Below, piece by piece: positions 27,871-36,570 of a stretch of 64,000 bases of DNA. Source of the stretch: Methyloversatilis sp. XJ19-49 (GTDB taxonomy: Bacteria; Pseudomonadota; Gammaproteobacteria; Burkholderiales; Rhodocyclaceae); assembly GCF_024580145.1 (NCBI RefSeq), contig NZ_JANINI010000013.1:1-64000 (forward strand). The letters run 5' to 3'. How positions within the stretch are numbered: the stretch's first letter is position 1; each line of letters begins with the position of its first letter. The position numbers and the translations under genes are program-made. The notes under the pieces are model-generated. The model did not search any database, was not told the DNA's origin, and saw only the letters and a program-made list of their open reading frames with translations.

Positions 27871-28126
27871 ACCTGAAAACCGCAGTTGAACACTTGCCAT
27901 GTTGCTTCGAGCCTCGCGCATCATGAAGATCGCTGCTTTTTGCTTACTCACCCACGAGATGAGACCGCTTCGACGTCGCGTGCACGGCCGGCAGGGCGCC
28001 GGCTGGCGGCGTTGCGCGTCCTTGCAGGAAGCCATCCTGGCGCGTCTTCATGCCCTGTCGGACACCCTGCCAACCCTGCCCCTCGTACTCCACCACGCGC
28101 CGATCAACTGAGGTTTTCAGGTTGAA
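27867..28126 (+). repeat. Inverted-repeat-bounded element, copy A
   Basis: A 260-bp element with 23-bp ends matching at 21 positions: left TTGAACCTGAAAACCGCAG followed by TTGA (27867-27889), right the complement of TTCAACCTGAAAACCTCAG followed by TTGA (28104-28126). The interior contains the block CGCTTCGACGTCGCGTGC and GGCCGGCAGGGCGCCGGC that recurs in inverted, diverged form at 25708-25893. The only frames are short (about 70 codons) and not supported as genes. It resembles a non-autonomous MITE or a structured RNA-encoding repeat. Confidence 0.75.
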
Positions 28127-28186
28127 TGCATCCGGCAGCGAACCGCACAGGCCATAATTCGCTCAACACAACAGGGAGACAGCCGG

Positions 28187-28849
28187 ATGGACAGACGACG
28201 CATGCTCACGCGCTTGCTGGTGGCCGGCAGTGCCGCCCCGCTGGCACTGGACACGCTGGTACGCGAGGCGCTGGCCCGCGACGACCGCCCCGGGCTGCGC
28301 GGTTTCCGTGGCAACGTGACGATCAACGGCGTGCCGGCGAAATTCGGCATGCCGGTACATCCGGGCGACACGGTACGCACCGGCGCAGGGTCGGAAGCGA
28401 TCTACGTGATAGGCCGCGACGCATTCATGCAGCGTGGCAACTCGCATGTCGCCTTCGGCAGCGGCGTTGCCGCCGACCTGATGCGCGTCATCACCGGGCG
28501 CCTGCTGTCGGTGTTCGACAGCGGCCAGCGGCGAGTCGCGACCCCGGCGGCCACCATCGGTATCCGGGGCACTGGCTGCTACATCGAAACGGCCGAGGAC
28601 CAGACCTACTTCTGTCTGTGCTACGGCGAAGCCGTCATCGCGCGCAACGGTGATCCGGGGCAGACCGAAACCATCCAGACCCGCCATCACGACAAGCCGA
28701 TGTGGCTGCGCGACAAGCCGGGCGGCGACATGATGTCGGCCGCCAAGCTGATCAACCACACGGACGCGGAGCTGACCCTGCTCGAAGGACTGGTCGGCCG
28801 CAAGCCGCCCTTCGTCGGGGTCGGCTGGCCACCAGGCGAGGGGTACTGA
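28187..28849 (+). CDS. FecR-domain protein with possible Tat signal
   Basis: A 220-residue exported protein. The N-terminus MDRRRMLTRLLVAGSAAPLA looks like a Tat-type signal but lacks the second arginine of a strict RRxFLK motif. The mature part has FecR-like beta structure: NVTINGVPAKFGMPVHPGD, TVRTGAGSEAIYVIGRDAFM and RVATPAATIGIRGTGCYIET, the signature of this family. It lacks the N-terminal anti-sigma region of true FecR, and no sigma factor adjoins. A cysteine cluster (TYFCLCYG) follows. It converges on the PulE gene. Confidence 0.78.
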   Translation: MDRRRMLTRLLVAGSAAPLALDTLVREALARDDRPGLRGFRGNVTINGVPAKFGMPVHPGDTVRTGAGSEAIYVIGRDAFMQRGNSHVAFGSGVAADLMRVITGRLLSVFDSGQRRVATPAATIGIRGTGCYIETAEDQTYFCLCYGEAVIARNGDPGQTETIQTRHHDKPMWLRDKPGGDMMSAAKLINHTDAELTLLEGLVGRKPPFVGVGWPPGEGY

Positions 28850-28871
28850 GCACCGCCGCGCGCAGCCGGCT

Positions 28872-30662
28872 TCAGGCTGGCGGCGCCACCTTCATGACTT
28901 CGCCCAGTGTGGTCACGCCCTGGGCGATCTTCAGCGCGCCGGACACGCGCAGCGGATACATGCCTTCGCGATAAGCCTGTTCGCGCAGCGCCGCAATGTC
29001 GGCACTGGCCGAAATCAGATTCTTGATTTCCGGCGACATCAGCAGTATTTCGTAGATGCCGATGCGGCCTGCGTAGCCGGTCATGCGGCATTCCAGGCAG
29101 CCGACCGACTGCATGAAACGATCCGGACGGCTCGCCTTCCACGGCGACACCAGTTCGTTCCAGGCCTGTGGGTCGGTTTCCTGCGGCGTGGCCGGCTTGC
29201 GGCAATGCGGACACAGTGTGCGGACCAGCCGCTGCGCCATCACGCCGAGCACCGTGGCGTTCAGCAGATAACTGGGTACGCCCAGATCCATCAGACGGGT
29301 AATCGCCGACGGCGCATCGTTGGTGTGCAGTGTCGACAGCACGAGGTGACCGGTCAGCGCTGCCTGGATCGCCATTTCGGCGGTTTCCAGGTCGCGTATC
29401 TCGCCCACCATGATGATGTCCGGGTCCTGCCGCATCAGCGACCGGATGCCGGCCGAAAAGGTGACGCCGATGTCGGCCGACACCTGAACCTGATTGAACG
29501 ATGGTTCGATCATTTCGATCGGGTCTTCGAGCGTGCACACATTGACCTCGGGTGTTGCGAGGTTCTTCAGCGTCGAGTACAGCGTCGTGGTCTTGCCCGA
29601 GCCGGTCGGGCCGGTCACCAGCACGATGCCGTTCGGCTGCGTCGTCATGTTCTTCCAGCGCCGCGCGTCCTCATCGGAAAAACCCAGATCGCGAAAGTCG
29701 CGCACCAGCACCTCCGGGTCGAACACCCGCATCACCAGCTTTTCGCCGAAGGCGGTCGGCAGCGTGGACAGGCGCAGTTCGATTTCCTGGCCGTCCGGTG
29801 CGCGCGTCTTGATCCGCCCATCCTGCGGCCGGCGTTTCTCGACCACGTCCATGCGGCCCAGTATCTTGATGCGCGAGGTCATCGCGCCCAGTACCGGCAT
29901 CGGAATCTGATAGACCTGATGCAGCACGCCATCGATGCGGAAGCGCACGACGCCGAAGTCGCGCCGCGGTTCGATGTGGATGTCGCTGGCGCGCTGCTCG
30001 AAAGCGTATTGCCACAGCCAGTCGACGATGGTGACGATGTGCTGATCATTGGCATCGAGCGGCCGGTTGCTGCGGCCCAGTTCGACCAGCTGTTCGAAAT
30101 TCGATGCGCCGACACCGCTGACGTCACCCCGCTTGGCTGCACCCTTGACCGACTTGGCCAGACTGTAGAACTCGACCACGTAGCGGGCGATATCGTCCGG
30201 GTTGGCGATGACGCGCCGGATCGGCCGGCGCAGGATGGGCGCCAGTTCCTTTTCCCACTCGCTCATGAAGGGCTCTGCGGTCGCGATCACCACTTCGCGC
30301 GCCGAAGCCTGGACCGGCAAAATGCGGAAACGATTGGCATAGGCGCTCGACACCACCTCGGTCACAGCTGCGAAATCAACCTTCAGCGGGTCGATGTGGT
30401 AGTACTCGTGACCACTCCAGCCGGCCATCCATTCAGTCAGCACATCCAGGTTGAGCGGGCGGTGCGGCGGATGCAGCGAGCGCCATTTCTGCTGCGCCAG
30501 CACGACGAGCGGATGCTCGCCGCCTCGCCAGTAGCGGCGGTCGTGCATGAAGGTACGCGCCACCGCATCGCCCAGCAGGCCATCGGCCACCATGGCTTCG
30601 ACAAGCTCCTGCAGGGTCAGTTTGTGTTCGCGCTGTTCGGTGCCGGATGCGGCTGCTGTCAT
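28872..30662 (-). CDS. GspE/PulE-type secretion ATPase
   Basis: A 596-residue hexameric ATPase powering type II secretion or type IV pilus assembly. The N1/MshEN domain lies at about 1-200. The core has RASDIHIEPRRDFG, GRMDVVEKRRPQDGRI, Walker A GPTGSGKTTTLYS, Walker B-like DPDIIMVGEIRD and the His-box STLHTNDAPSAI. A tetracysteine zinc finger CPHC...CLEC follows near residue 505. The start at 30662 has AGGAGGAA; a longer in-frame reading is rejected. No adjacent GspF or GspD is seen; the nearest pseudopilins are 8 kb away. Confidence 0.92.
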   Translation of the reverse strand: MTAAASGTEQREHKLTLQELVEAMVADGLLGDAVARTFMHDRRYWRGGEHPLVVLAQQKWRSLHPPHRPLNLDVLTEWMAGWSGHEYYHIDPLKVDFAAVTEVVSSAYANRFRILPVQASAREVVIATAEPFMSEWEKELAPILRRPIRRVIANPDDIARYVVEFYSLAKSVKGAAKRGDVSGVGASNFEQLVELGRSNRPLDANDQHIVTIVDWLWQYAFEQRASDIHIEPRRDFGVVRFRIDGVLHQVYQIPMPVLGAMTSRIKILGRMDVVEKRRPQDGRIKTRAPDGQEIELRLSTLPTAFGEKLVMRVFDPEVLVRDFRDLGFSDEDARRWKNMTTQPNGIVLVTGPTGSGKTTTLYSTLKNLATPEVNVCTLEDPIEMIEPSFNQVQVSADIGVTFSAGIRSLMRQDPDIIMVGEIRDLETAEMAIQAALTGHLVLSTLHTNDAPSAITRLMDLGVPSYLLNATVLGVMAQRLVRTLCPHCRKPATPQETDPQAWNELVSPWKASRPDRFMQSVGCLECRMTGYAGRIGIYEILLMSPEIKNLISASADIAALREQAYREGMYPLRVSGALKIAQGVTTLGEVMKVAPPA

Positions 30663-30900
30663 CGATTCCTCCTGTTGCGTCCGACTATAGCCGAGCAGCA
30701 GATTGATCCCCGTCGGGTGCAATCAAAATTTCAAGCAAAAAATTCTCGTGTTGTCGTAACATGCACTTACAGGGTCAGACTCTGTCTGGAATCGTGCACC
30801 AGACAGCAGGAATAAAAGGCAAATAAATGCCTCTCCAGTTCGCCTGATTGGCGACGTTTTTCAGCATGCTTTTTTGTCGGCTATTCCGACGGAGGCTGAA

Positions 30901-31935
30901 ATGGATCTGTTGACCCCGTGCAATACGGAGCGTATGTCGTGCGCGCCGTTTGAAGCTTCGATTCCGAACACCGTTGACTCAACAGTCGCTCATTCTCTGC
31001 CCGTCTGCATCGCCAGGGCGGACGCTCCACTGCAGCTGCATGAGAAGCCGCGCATACACGTCGACAATGTCGTGCAGTTCGGTGCTGCCCCGCGCGGACC
31101 GCGTCTGCTTTCGACTCCCCTCGTGACTTCGCGCTATGAAGCGGACACCCGTGCGCTGTGGATGTACGCGCATCCGGTTGGGCGTCCCTGCTTCACGCCT
31201 GAACTGCTGGCTGACGTCGTTGCCCAGCAGCAGGAAGTGGAACTGGCCCCCGGTACGGTGGATTTCTTCCTGAATTGCTCATCCGTTCCCGGGGTCTATA
31301 ACCTTGGGGGTGACCTCGACCTGTTCCGCCGGCTGGTCGAAGCCGGTGACCAGCAGGCGCTGATGCGTTACGCCCAGGCCTGCATTCGCGCCATCAACAA
31401 CAATGTGTCCGGTCTGCACGCCGATGCGGTGTCGATGGCGGTCATTCAGGGGGATGCGCTCGGCGGCGGTTTCGAGGCGGCGCTGTCCTGCCATGTGGTG
31501 ATCGCCGAGCGCGGCAGCAAGCTGGGCTTTCCGGAAATGATGTTCAACCTGTTCCCGGGCATGGGCGCCTACAGCCTCGTGGCTCGCAAGGCCGGGCCGC
31601 GGATTGCCGAGGATCTCATCCTCAACGCCCGCATCATGAGCGCCGAAGAGATGCACGCGCTTGGCCTGGTCGATCATCTGGCCGAGCCCGGCACCGGAGA
31701 GCAGGTGGCGCGCAACGTGATGCGCTCCATGAGCTCGCAGCTCAAGGGTTTCCGTGCCTTCCAGCGCGCCAAGATGCACGCCTTCATCCGCCTGACCTAC
31801 CAGGAGCTGGAGGACGTGGTGCGCGAATGGGTGCGTGGCGCGATGAAGCTCGACCGGCGCGACCTGCGCACGATGGAGCGTTTGGTCAAGGCACAGAACC
31901 GGCTGCACGCCGGCCCGGAAATCGTCAGCGCCTGA
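30901..31935 (+). CDS. rpfF: RpfF-type DSF (cis-2-unsaturated fatty acid) synthase
   Basis: A 344-residue crotonase-fold enzyme that makes diffusible signal factor fatty acids for cell-cell communication, from acyl-ACP by dehydration plus thioesterase activity. Diagnostic RpfF segments are ALWMYAHPVGRPCFTPELL, VPGVYNLGGDLDLFRRLVEA, the QGDALGGGFEAALSCH segment with Glu192, and KLGFPEMMFNLFPGMGAYSL with Glu212. The two glutamates are spaced 20 residues apart as in Xanthomonas. A ~50-residue N-terminal extension is present. GGAGG precedes the ATG at 30901. No rpfC, rpfG or RpfR gene adjoins it. Confidence 0.9.
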   Translation: MDLLTPCNTERMSCAPFEASIPNTVDSTVAHSLPVCIARADAPLQLHEKPRIHVDNVVQFGAAPRGPRLLSTPLVTSRYEADTRALWMYAHPVGRPCFTPELLADVVAQQQEVELAPGTVDFFLNCSSVPGVYNLGGDLDLFRRLVEAGDQQALMRYAQACIRAINNNVSGLHADAVSMAVIQGDALGGGFEAALSCHVVIAERGSKLGFPEMMFNLFPGMGAYSLVARKAGPRIAEDLILNARIMSAEEMHALGLVDHLAEPGTGEQVARNVMRSMSSQLKGFRAFQRAKMHAFIRLTYQELEDVVREWVRGAMKLDRRDLRTMERLVKAQNRLHAGPEIVSA

Positions 31936-31947
31936 TGACTCGTCATC

Positions 31948-31969
31948 CCGGGGCACGACGGTGCCCCGG
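31948..31969 (+). terminator. Hairpin terminator after rpfF
   Basis: Perfect 9-bp arms CCGGGGCAC and GTGCCCCGG around GACG begin 12 bp after the rpfF stop. A TTTT tract follows about 10 bp downstream. It lies between convergent genes. Confidence 0.65.
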
Positions 31970-32032
31970 CAGCGGCTGCTTTTCTGTCAAACGGCACGAC
32001 CAGGGCAACAGCGCGCTTGCGCACGCGCCCTG

Positions 32033-32653
32033 TCAGTTCGCGTACTTCACCGAGCAGCCATAGGCGCGTGTCACCGGTTTGGTGACCGGCTTTCCGTCCA
32101 GCACCTCATTGATGGCCAGCCGCGCCAGTGGCTCGGCCTTCGGAATGTCGGCAGGATCGGTCGAGGCGATGCTGTCGATGCCGCCCATGTAGGCCAGTTT
32201 GCCGTCCGGCGCGATCACATACATGTGCGGCGTGACCTGCGCACCATAGGCGCGGCCGATGGTGCCTTTCGGATCGAGCACGAAATGCGTCGGTGACGCA
32301 TTTCTGTCCGCCGTCTGCCTCAGCGCCGTTTCGCCATCGACATGCCCCTGCTCGCCCGGCGCCGAGCTTGCCACGGTCAGCCACACGGCACCCTTCGTGG
32401 TCGCGTCGCGCTGCAGCTTCTGCATTTCGCCGCTCCTGTACCATTTGACGACATACGGGCAGCCGTCGTTCATCCATTCCAGCACCACGGTCTTGCCGGC
32501 CAGTCCGGACAGCGTGACGGTCTTGCCGTGGGCATCCACACCCGTAAAGGCAGGCGCAGGTTCGCCGACCTTCGGCGCGGCGAGCGCAGCCGCCGGCAGC
32601 AGTGCAAGCGCAGCCGACATCAGCAGGCGGGACGTTCGGGGACTGAAGAGCAT
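32033..32653 (-). CDS. Periplasmic thioredoxin-like (redoxin) protein
   Basis: A 206-residue exported redoxin. The signal peptide is LLMSAALALLPAAALA, cut before APKVGEPAP. The thioredoxin fold has a single conserved cysteine in WMNDGCPYVVKWY, followed by THFVLDPKGTIGRAYGAQVTPHMYVI with the cis-proline; a C-terminal Cys (YGCSVKY) may be the partner. I chose the ATG at 32653, seven bases after AAGGAGG, over an ATG two codons upstream. It lies 21 bp downstream of the dsbD-like gene and is probably a substrate or partner of it. Confidence 0.85.
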   Translation of the reverse strand: MLFSPRTSRLLMSAALALLPAAALAAPKVGEPAPAFTGVDAHGKTVTLSGLAGKTVVLEWMNDGCPYVVKWYRSGEMQKLQRDATTKGAVWLTVASSAPGEQGHVDGETALRQTADRNASPTHFVLDPKGTIGRAYGAQVTPHMYVIAPDGKLAYMGGIDSIASTDPADIPKAEPLARLAINEVLDGKPVTKPVTRAYGCSVKYAN

Positions 32654-32674
32654 GGTCATTCCTCCTTGAAAGGA

Positions 32675-34822
32675 TCAGGAACCGATCCGGTCGAGCACGA
32701 TCTGCTCGGTCAGGATCTGCGGAAGCACCGCCGGCGATGCGCCATCAGGCGGGAAATAAACATAGAGCGGCACGCCGTCGCGGCCGTGCTGACGCAGAAA
32801 ATCGGTGATGAGCGGATCGCTGCGCGTCCAGTCACCCTTCATGTACGTGATGCCGCGCGTCGCGAAGGCCTGCCGTACGCCAGTCGTCGACAGCGCCACC
32901 TTTTCGTTCACCAGGCAGGTGACGCACCAGGCCGCCGTCATGTTGATGAATACCGGCCTGCCGGTTGCGCGCAACTCGCTCAGGCGCGCGGGCGCGTAAG
33001 GTTCCGATGCGGCCGCTGCAATGCCTGCCGATGGTCCGGTACCGGCAGGCTCCGGCGCGCGCGCGATGCCGACGGCCGCAAGCAGTGCCACCAACAGCGC
33101 GCCGGTACGCCACGCGCCAGCGCTTGAAGCCCCGCTCTGCGCAACCCCCAGCAACCATCCCGCCAGTGCCAGCAACAACAGCACGACCAGTGCCATCAGC
33201 ACACCGTCCGCGCCGGATTGCTGGCTCAGCACCCATACCAGCCAGGCGGCCGCTGCATACATCGGAAAGGCCAGCGCCTGCTTCAGGCGATCCATCCATG
33301 GACCGGGTCGGGGCATGCGGCGCGCCAGACCCGGCACGAAGGCGAACAGCGCATAAGGCAATGCCAACCCGACACCCATAGCGACGAACACCGCAACGGT
33401 CTGTGCCGCCGGCGCTGCAAGCGCGAACGCCAGCGCCCCGCCCATGAAGGGCGCGGTGCAAGGCGTGGCGACGACGACCGCGAGGGTGCCGGTGAAGAAG
33501 CTGCCGGACAGGCCCGGTCGCGATGCCAGCGTATCCCCGGCGGACGCGAATCCGCTGCCGAAGCCGAACACGCCGGACAGATTCAGCCCGATGACGAACA
33601 GCAGCGCCGCCATGGCGGTCACGAACACCGGTGACTGGAACTGGAAGCCCCAACCTGCCTGCAACCCTGCCGAGCGAAGTGCGAGCAGCACGCCGGCCAG
33701 CAGCAGGAAAGTGGTCACGACACCGGCACAGTAGGCAAGCGACTGCGCACGCACCGTGCGCTGCGCATGACCGCCCAGACGGGCGAACGATAGCGCCTTG
33801 ATCGCCAGCACCGGGAACACGCAGGGCATCAGGTTGAGCAGCAGACCACCGGCCAGCGCGAACAGCACGGCCCAGGCGAAGCCGAAGCCATCTGCCACCG
33901 GCGCTGCGGCGGGCGCCAACCCGGCCGGCGCCGGCAATGGCGCGTCGCCGCCCGCAAGCAGCACGACGGGCGCACGTTGGGTAGCCGCTCCGGGCGTCGC
34001 CACCCAGAGCGCGCGGGTGATGCCGTCGCGGTCGCGCACATGGAGCACGCCGGACAGCGCGCGCGCCGGATCGAACGCTGCGCCCGGCTGCAATGCGAGC
34101 GCCGCGCTGCCGTCTGCAACCGTCAGCGTCTGCGCCGCGCCATGTTCGACCAGGCCCCAGTCTGCCGGCAGCAAGTCAGCCTCGACGATGGCGTCTGCGC
34201 CGGGGCCGCTCAGCGTCAGCACGCCATCCGCGCTGACCGCAGCCTGCCAGTCAGCCATCCCGGGTAGCGCGTCGCGTGCGGCATCGAACAGCAGCGCCTC
34301 GGCGCTGCGGGTCGCCACACCCGCCGGCAGCGTCAGCCTGAACACCCCCTCTTCCGGAATGCAGATGTCCTTGCACACAAGCCAGCCGGCTTTCGCCGTC
34401 AGCGTCTGCGGGCCGTCAAGGCCGGCCGGAAGTGTCACGCTGAAGGGCAGCAGCACGTCACCTTCGTGAATGAAGGTGGTCACCGGCCCGTCGACATGGC
34501 GCTTCGGCGCCGGCCAGCGCAGATCGCTCACGCTGCTGCCGGCCGGTGCATACAGCTCGATGCGCGGCGGCTGCCCGGCGTCGCCCGGATTCATCCAGTA
34601 GATGTGCCAGCCTTCGGCCAGGCGCAGATGCAGGGCGAGATCGACCGTATCGCCGGCACGCGCAGCGTCCTGCGCCGACACCATCGTGACGGTGGCGCGC
34701 GCGCTGACGACCGCGCCGCTTTCCAGCGCCGATGCAGGCGACTGGGTGAGCACGGCGAGAAGCAGCAGCAGACGGATGAGAGTGGCGCGCATGGTCAGGC
34801 AAGGGATCGTTTTCCGAGTCAT
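32675..34822 (-). CDS. ScsB/DsbD-like thiol:disulfide interchange protein
   Basis: A 715-residue electron shuttle moving reducing power across the inner membrane. After a signal peptide (cleavage near PASALES) come two periplasmic domains resembling DsbD-alpha (GWHIYWMNPGDAGQPPRIEL; CKDICIPEEGVF). Eight membrane segments follow, with paired cysteines in LNLMPCVFPVLAIKALSFA and VVVATPCTAPFMGGALAFA. A C-terminal thioredoxin domain has AAWCVTCLVNEK (CxxC). The double N-terminal domain favours the ScsB subtype of copper-stress or peroxiredoxin repair systems. Start 34822 has AGGAACCG; ATG 34792 is an alternative. Confidence 0.9.
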   Translation of the reverse strand: MTRKTIPCLTMRATLIRLLLLLAVLTQSPASALESGAVVSARATVTMVSAQDAARAGDTVDLALHLRLAEGWHIYWMNPGDAGQPPRIELYAPAGSSVSDLRWPAPKRHVDGPVTTFIHEGDVLLPFSVTLPAGLDGPQTLTAKAGWLVCKDICIPEEGVFRLTLPAGVATRSAEALLFDAARDALPGMADWQAAVSADGVLTLSGPGADAIVEADLLPADWGLVEHGAAQTLTVADGSAALALQPGAAFDPARALSGVLHVRDRDGITRALWVATPGAATQRAPVVLLAGGDAPLPAPAGLAPAAAPVADGFGFAWAVLFALAGGLLLNLMPCVFPVLAIKALSFARLGGHAQRTVRAQSLAYCAGVVTTFLLLAGVLLALRSAGLQAGWGFQFQSPVFVTAMAALLFVIGLNLSGVFGFGSGFASAGDTLASRPGLSGSFFTGTLAVVVATPCTAPFMGGALAFALAAPAAQTVAVFVAMGVGLALPYALFAFVPGLARRMPRPGPWMDRLKQALAFPMYAAAAWLVWVLSQQSGADGVLMALVVLLLLALAGWLLGVAQSGASSAGAWRTGALLVALLAAVGIARAPEPAGTGPSAGIAAAASEPYAPARLSELRATGRPVFINMTAAWCVTCLVNEKVALSTTGVRQAFATRGITYMKGDWTRSDPLITDFLRQHGRDGVPLYVYFPPDGASPAVLPQILTEQIVLDRIGS

Positions 34823-34994
34823 CGGTTCCTGAAGCAGTGTCAGCCAGGAGGTGAACGCCGTCACCGCAGCAGAAACGCACACATCCCGTCGCGGTGAAGT
34901 TTGTGTGAGGACTCGGTGATTCGGGCTGCCTAGCATCCGCACACCGGTCAGCAGCTCATGGTCCGGCTCATCCTTCATATCCCGGAGTATCCAC

Positions 34995-35780
34995 ATGTTC
35001 CCCTCTTCACTTCGCATCTCCCGTCTCACGGCAGCCATGGTGCTGGTCGGTCTCGCTTCGTCGGCCCAGGCAGCCCTCGTTGACGTCACGGTCACCGTTG
35101 AAAGCCTGGTACCCGCCAACGGCATCAGCTTCGCCCCACTGCACTTCGGATTCAACAACGGCAGCTTCGACGCCTTCAATCTGGGCAGCGTCGCGACCGA
35201 GTCCATCATTTCGGTCGCCGAGGGCGGTGCGGGTGGCGCATGGCAGGCGGCCTTCGCCGCAGCCGACCCGACAGCAACCCGCGGCACGCTGGGCGGCTTG
35301 TTGCAGCCAGGCGGCACGAGCAGCGCCACCTTCACTGTTGACAGCTCGCTGAACCGGTTCTTCACGTTCGCGGCCATGGTCGTGCCAAGCAACGATTTCT
35401 TCATCGGCAACGATTCGCCGATGCGCTACCAGCTGTTCGACGCAGCAGGCAATCTGGTCATCAATTCGATCAACCAGACGGCCCGTCAGATCTGGGATGC
35501 CGGCTCCGAGGTATTCGACCCCGCCGCTTCGGCGTTTGTCGGCAACAACGACCTGCGTGCGCCGCAGAATTCGGTGGTTGCGTTCAATTTTGCCGAGCTC
35601 GCTGCCTACAACGGCCTCACGACTGCGACCGGCTATACGCTCGACAGCACACTCGCGGCCGACACCAGCATTTATCGCATTTCGTTCGCTGTTGCGCCGG
35701 TACCGGAGCCGGAAACCTACGCCATGATGCTGGCCGGCCTGCTCCTGATCGGCAGCGTTGCGCGCCGGCGGCTTGGCTGA
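34995..35780 (+). CDS. Spondin-domain PEP-CTERM protein
   Basis: A 261-residue surface protein. It has a signal peptide ending at SSAQA, then a domain resembling spondin N-terminal proteins (VTVTVESLVPANGISFAPLH, FTFAAMVVPSNDFFIGND, NDLRAPQNSVVAFN). The end is a full PEP-CTERM signal, VPEPETYAMMLAGLLLIGSV plus ARRRLG. It should be processed by an exosortase not present in this window. CCGGAG precedes the ATG. It is divergent from the dsbD-like gene, with about 170 bp between. Confidence 0.88.
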   Translation: MFPSSLRISRLTAAMVLVGLASSAQAALVDVTVTVESLVPANGISFAPLHFGFNNGSFDAFNLGSVATESIISVAEGGAGGAWQAAFAAADPTATRGTLGGLLQPGGTSSATFTVDSSLNRFFTFAAMVVPSNDFFIGNDSPMRYQLFDAAGNLVINSINQTARQIWDAGSEVFDPAASAFVGNNDLRAPQNSVVAFNFAELAAYNGLTTATGYTLDSTLAADTSIYRISFAVAPVPEPETYAMMLAGLLLIGSVARRRLG

Positions 35781-35794
35781 ACGCTGCCGGCAAG

Positions 35795-35812
35795 CTTCAC
35801 GCCGGCGTGAAG
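35795..35812. promoter_or_regulatory. Perfect 18-bp palindrome upstream of an OmpR-type regulator
   Basis: CTTCACGCCGGCGTGAAG is a perfect palindrome ending 56 bp before the response regulator start and 15 bp after the PEP-CTERM stop. No T-run follows, so it may be an operator (for example of the regulator itself) rather than a terminator. This is inference. Confidence 0.45.
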
Positions 35813-35868
35813 TCAGTCGGCGGCAGACCTGCTAGTCTCGATTTTTTAGCCTGCAGGGCGCCAAACCG

Positions 35869-36570
35869 ATGAACGAGCATGTGTTGCTGGTCGAGGACGA
35901 CAATGCCATCGCGGGTACCCTGCGTCTCCATCTGGAAGGCGCAGGGTACCGCCTGCACCGCGAATCGGACGGGCTGCAGGCCATCGCCGCCATCGATCGC
36001 AAACGCTGGGATCTCGTGCTGCTCGACCTGATGTTGCCGGGCGCGGACGGCTGGGACGTCTGTCGCCACCTCAAGGCACGGCACGCCGATATTCCGGTCA
36101 TCATGCTGAGCGCCCGTTCGGCGGAGGCTCACCGCGTGCTCGGGCTCGAACTCGGTGCCGACGACTACCTTGCCAAGCCATTCTCCATGCTCGAACTGGT
36201 GGCACGCGTACGCGCGCTGCTGCGCCGCGTCGAACAGCTACGCAGTGCTCCGGCGGTCGCCGTTGACGTGCGCTTCGGAGCGTTTCGACTCGACACGCAG
36301 CGACGCGAACTGGCGCGCGATGACGTGCCGATTCCGCTCACCCTGCGCGAATTCGATCTGCTGCACTTTCTGGCACGGCATCCCGGGCAGGCTTTCAGTC
36401 GCGGCAGTCTGTTGCAGCGCGTCTGGGGAGCCGGCTTCGATGGCTACGAACACACCGTCAATTCGCACATCAACCGTCTGCGCAACAAGATCGAGGACGA
36501 CCCGAGAAATCCGCAGCGCATCGTGACGGTCTGGGGCGTCGGTTACCGATTCGAGGACACCGTGCCGTGA
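35869..36570 (+). CDS. OmpR/PhoB-family response regulator
   Basis: A 233-residue two-domain regulator. The receiver (1-120) has the acidic pair in LLVEDDNA, phospho-acceptor Asp53 (LVLLDLMLPGADGWD), the switch residues MLSARSAE and Lys103 (DDYLAKPF). The C-terminal winged helix spans about 135-230 (LTLREFDLLHFLARHPGQAF, HINRLRNKIEDDP, VTVWGVGYRFED). It overlaps the kinase start by four bases (GTGA). The signal and targets are unknown. Confidence 0.95.
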   Translation: MNEHVLLVEDDNAIAGTLRLHLEGAGYRLHRESDGLQAIAAIDRKRWDLVLLDLMLPGADGWDVCRHLKARHADIPVIMLSARSAEAHRVLGLELGADDYLAKPFSMLELVARVRALLRRVEQLRSAPAVAVDVRFGAFRLDTQRRELARDDVPIPLTLREFDLLHFLARHPGQAFSRGSLLQRVWGAGFDGYEHTVNSHINRLRNKIEDDPRNPQRIVTVWGVGYRFEDTVP

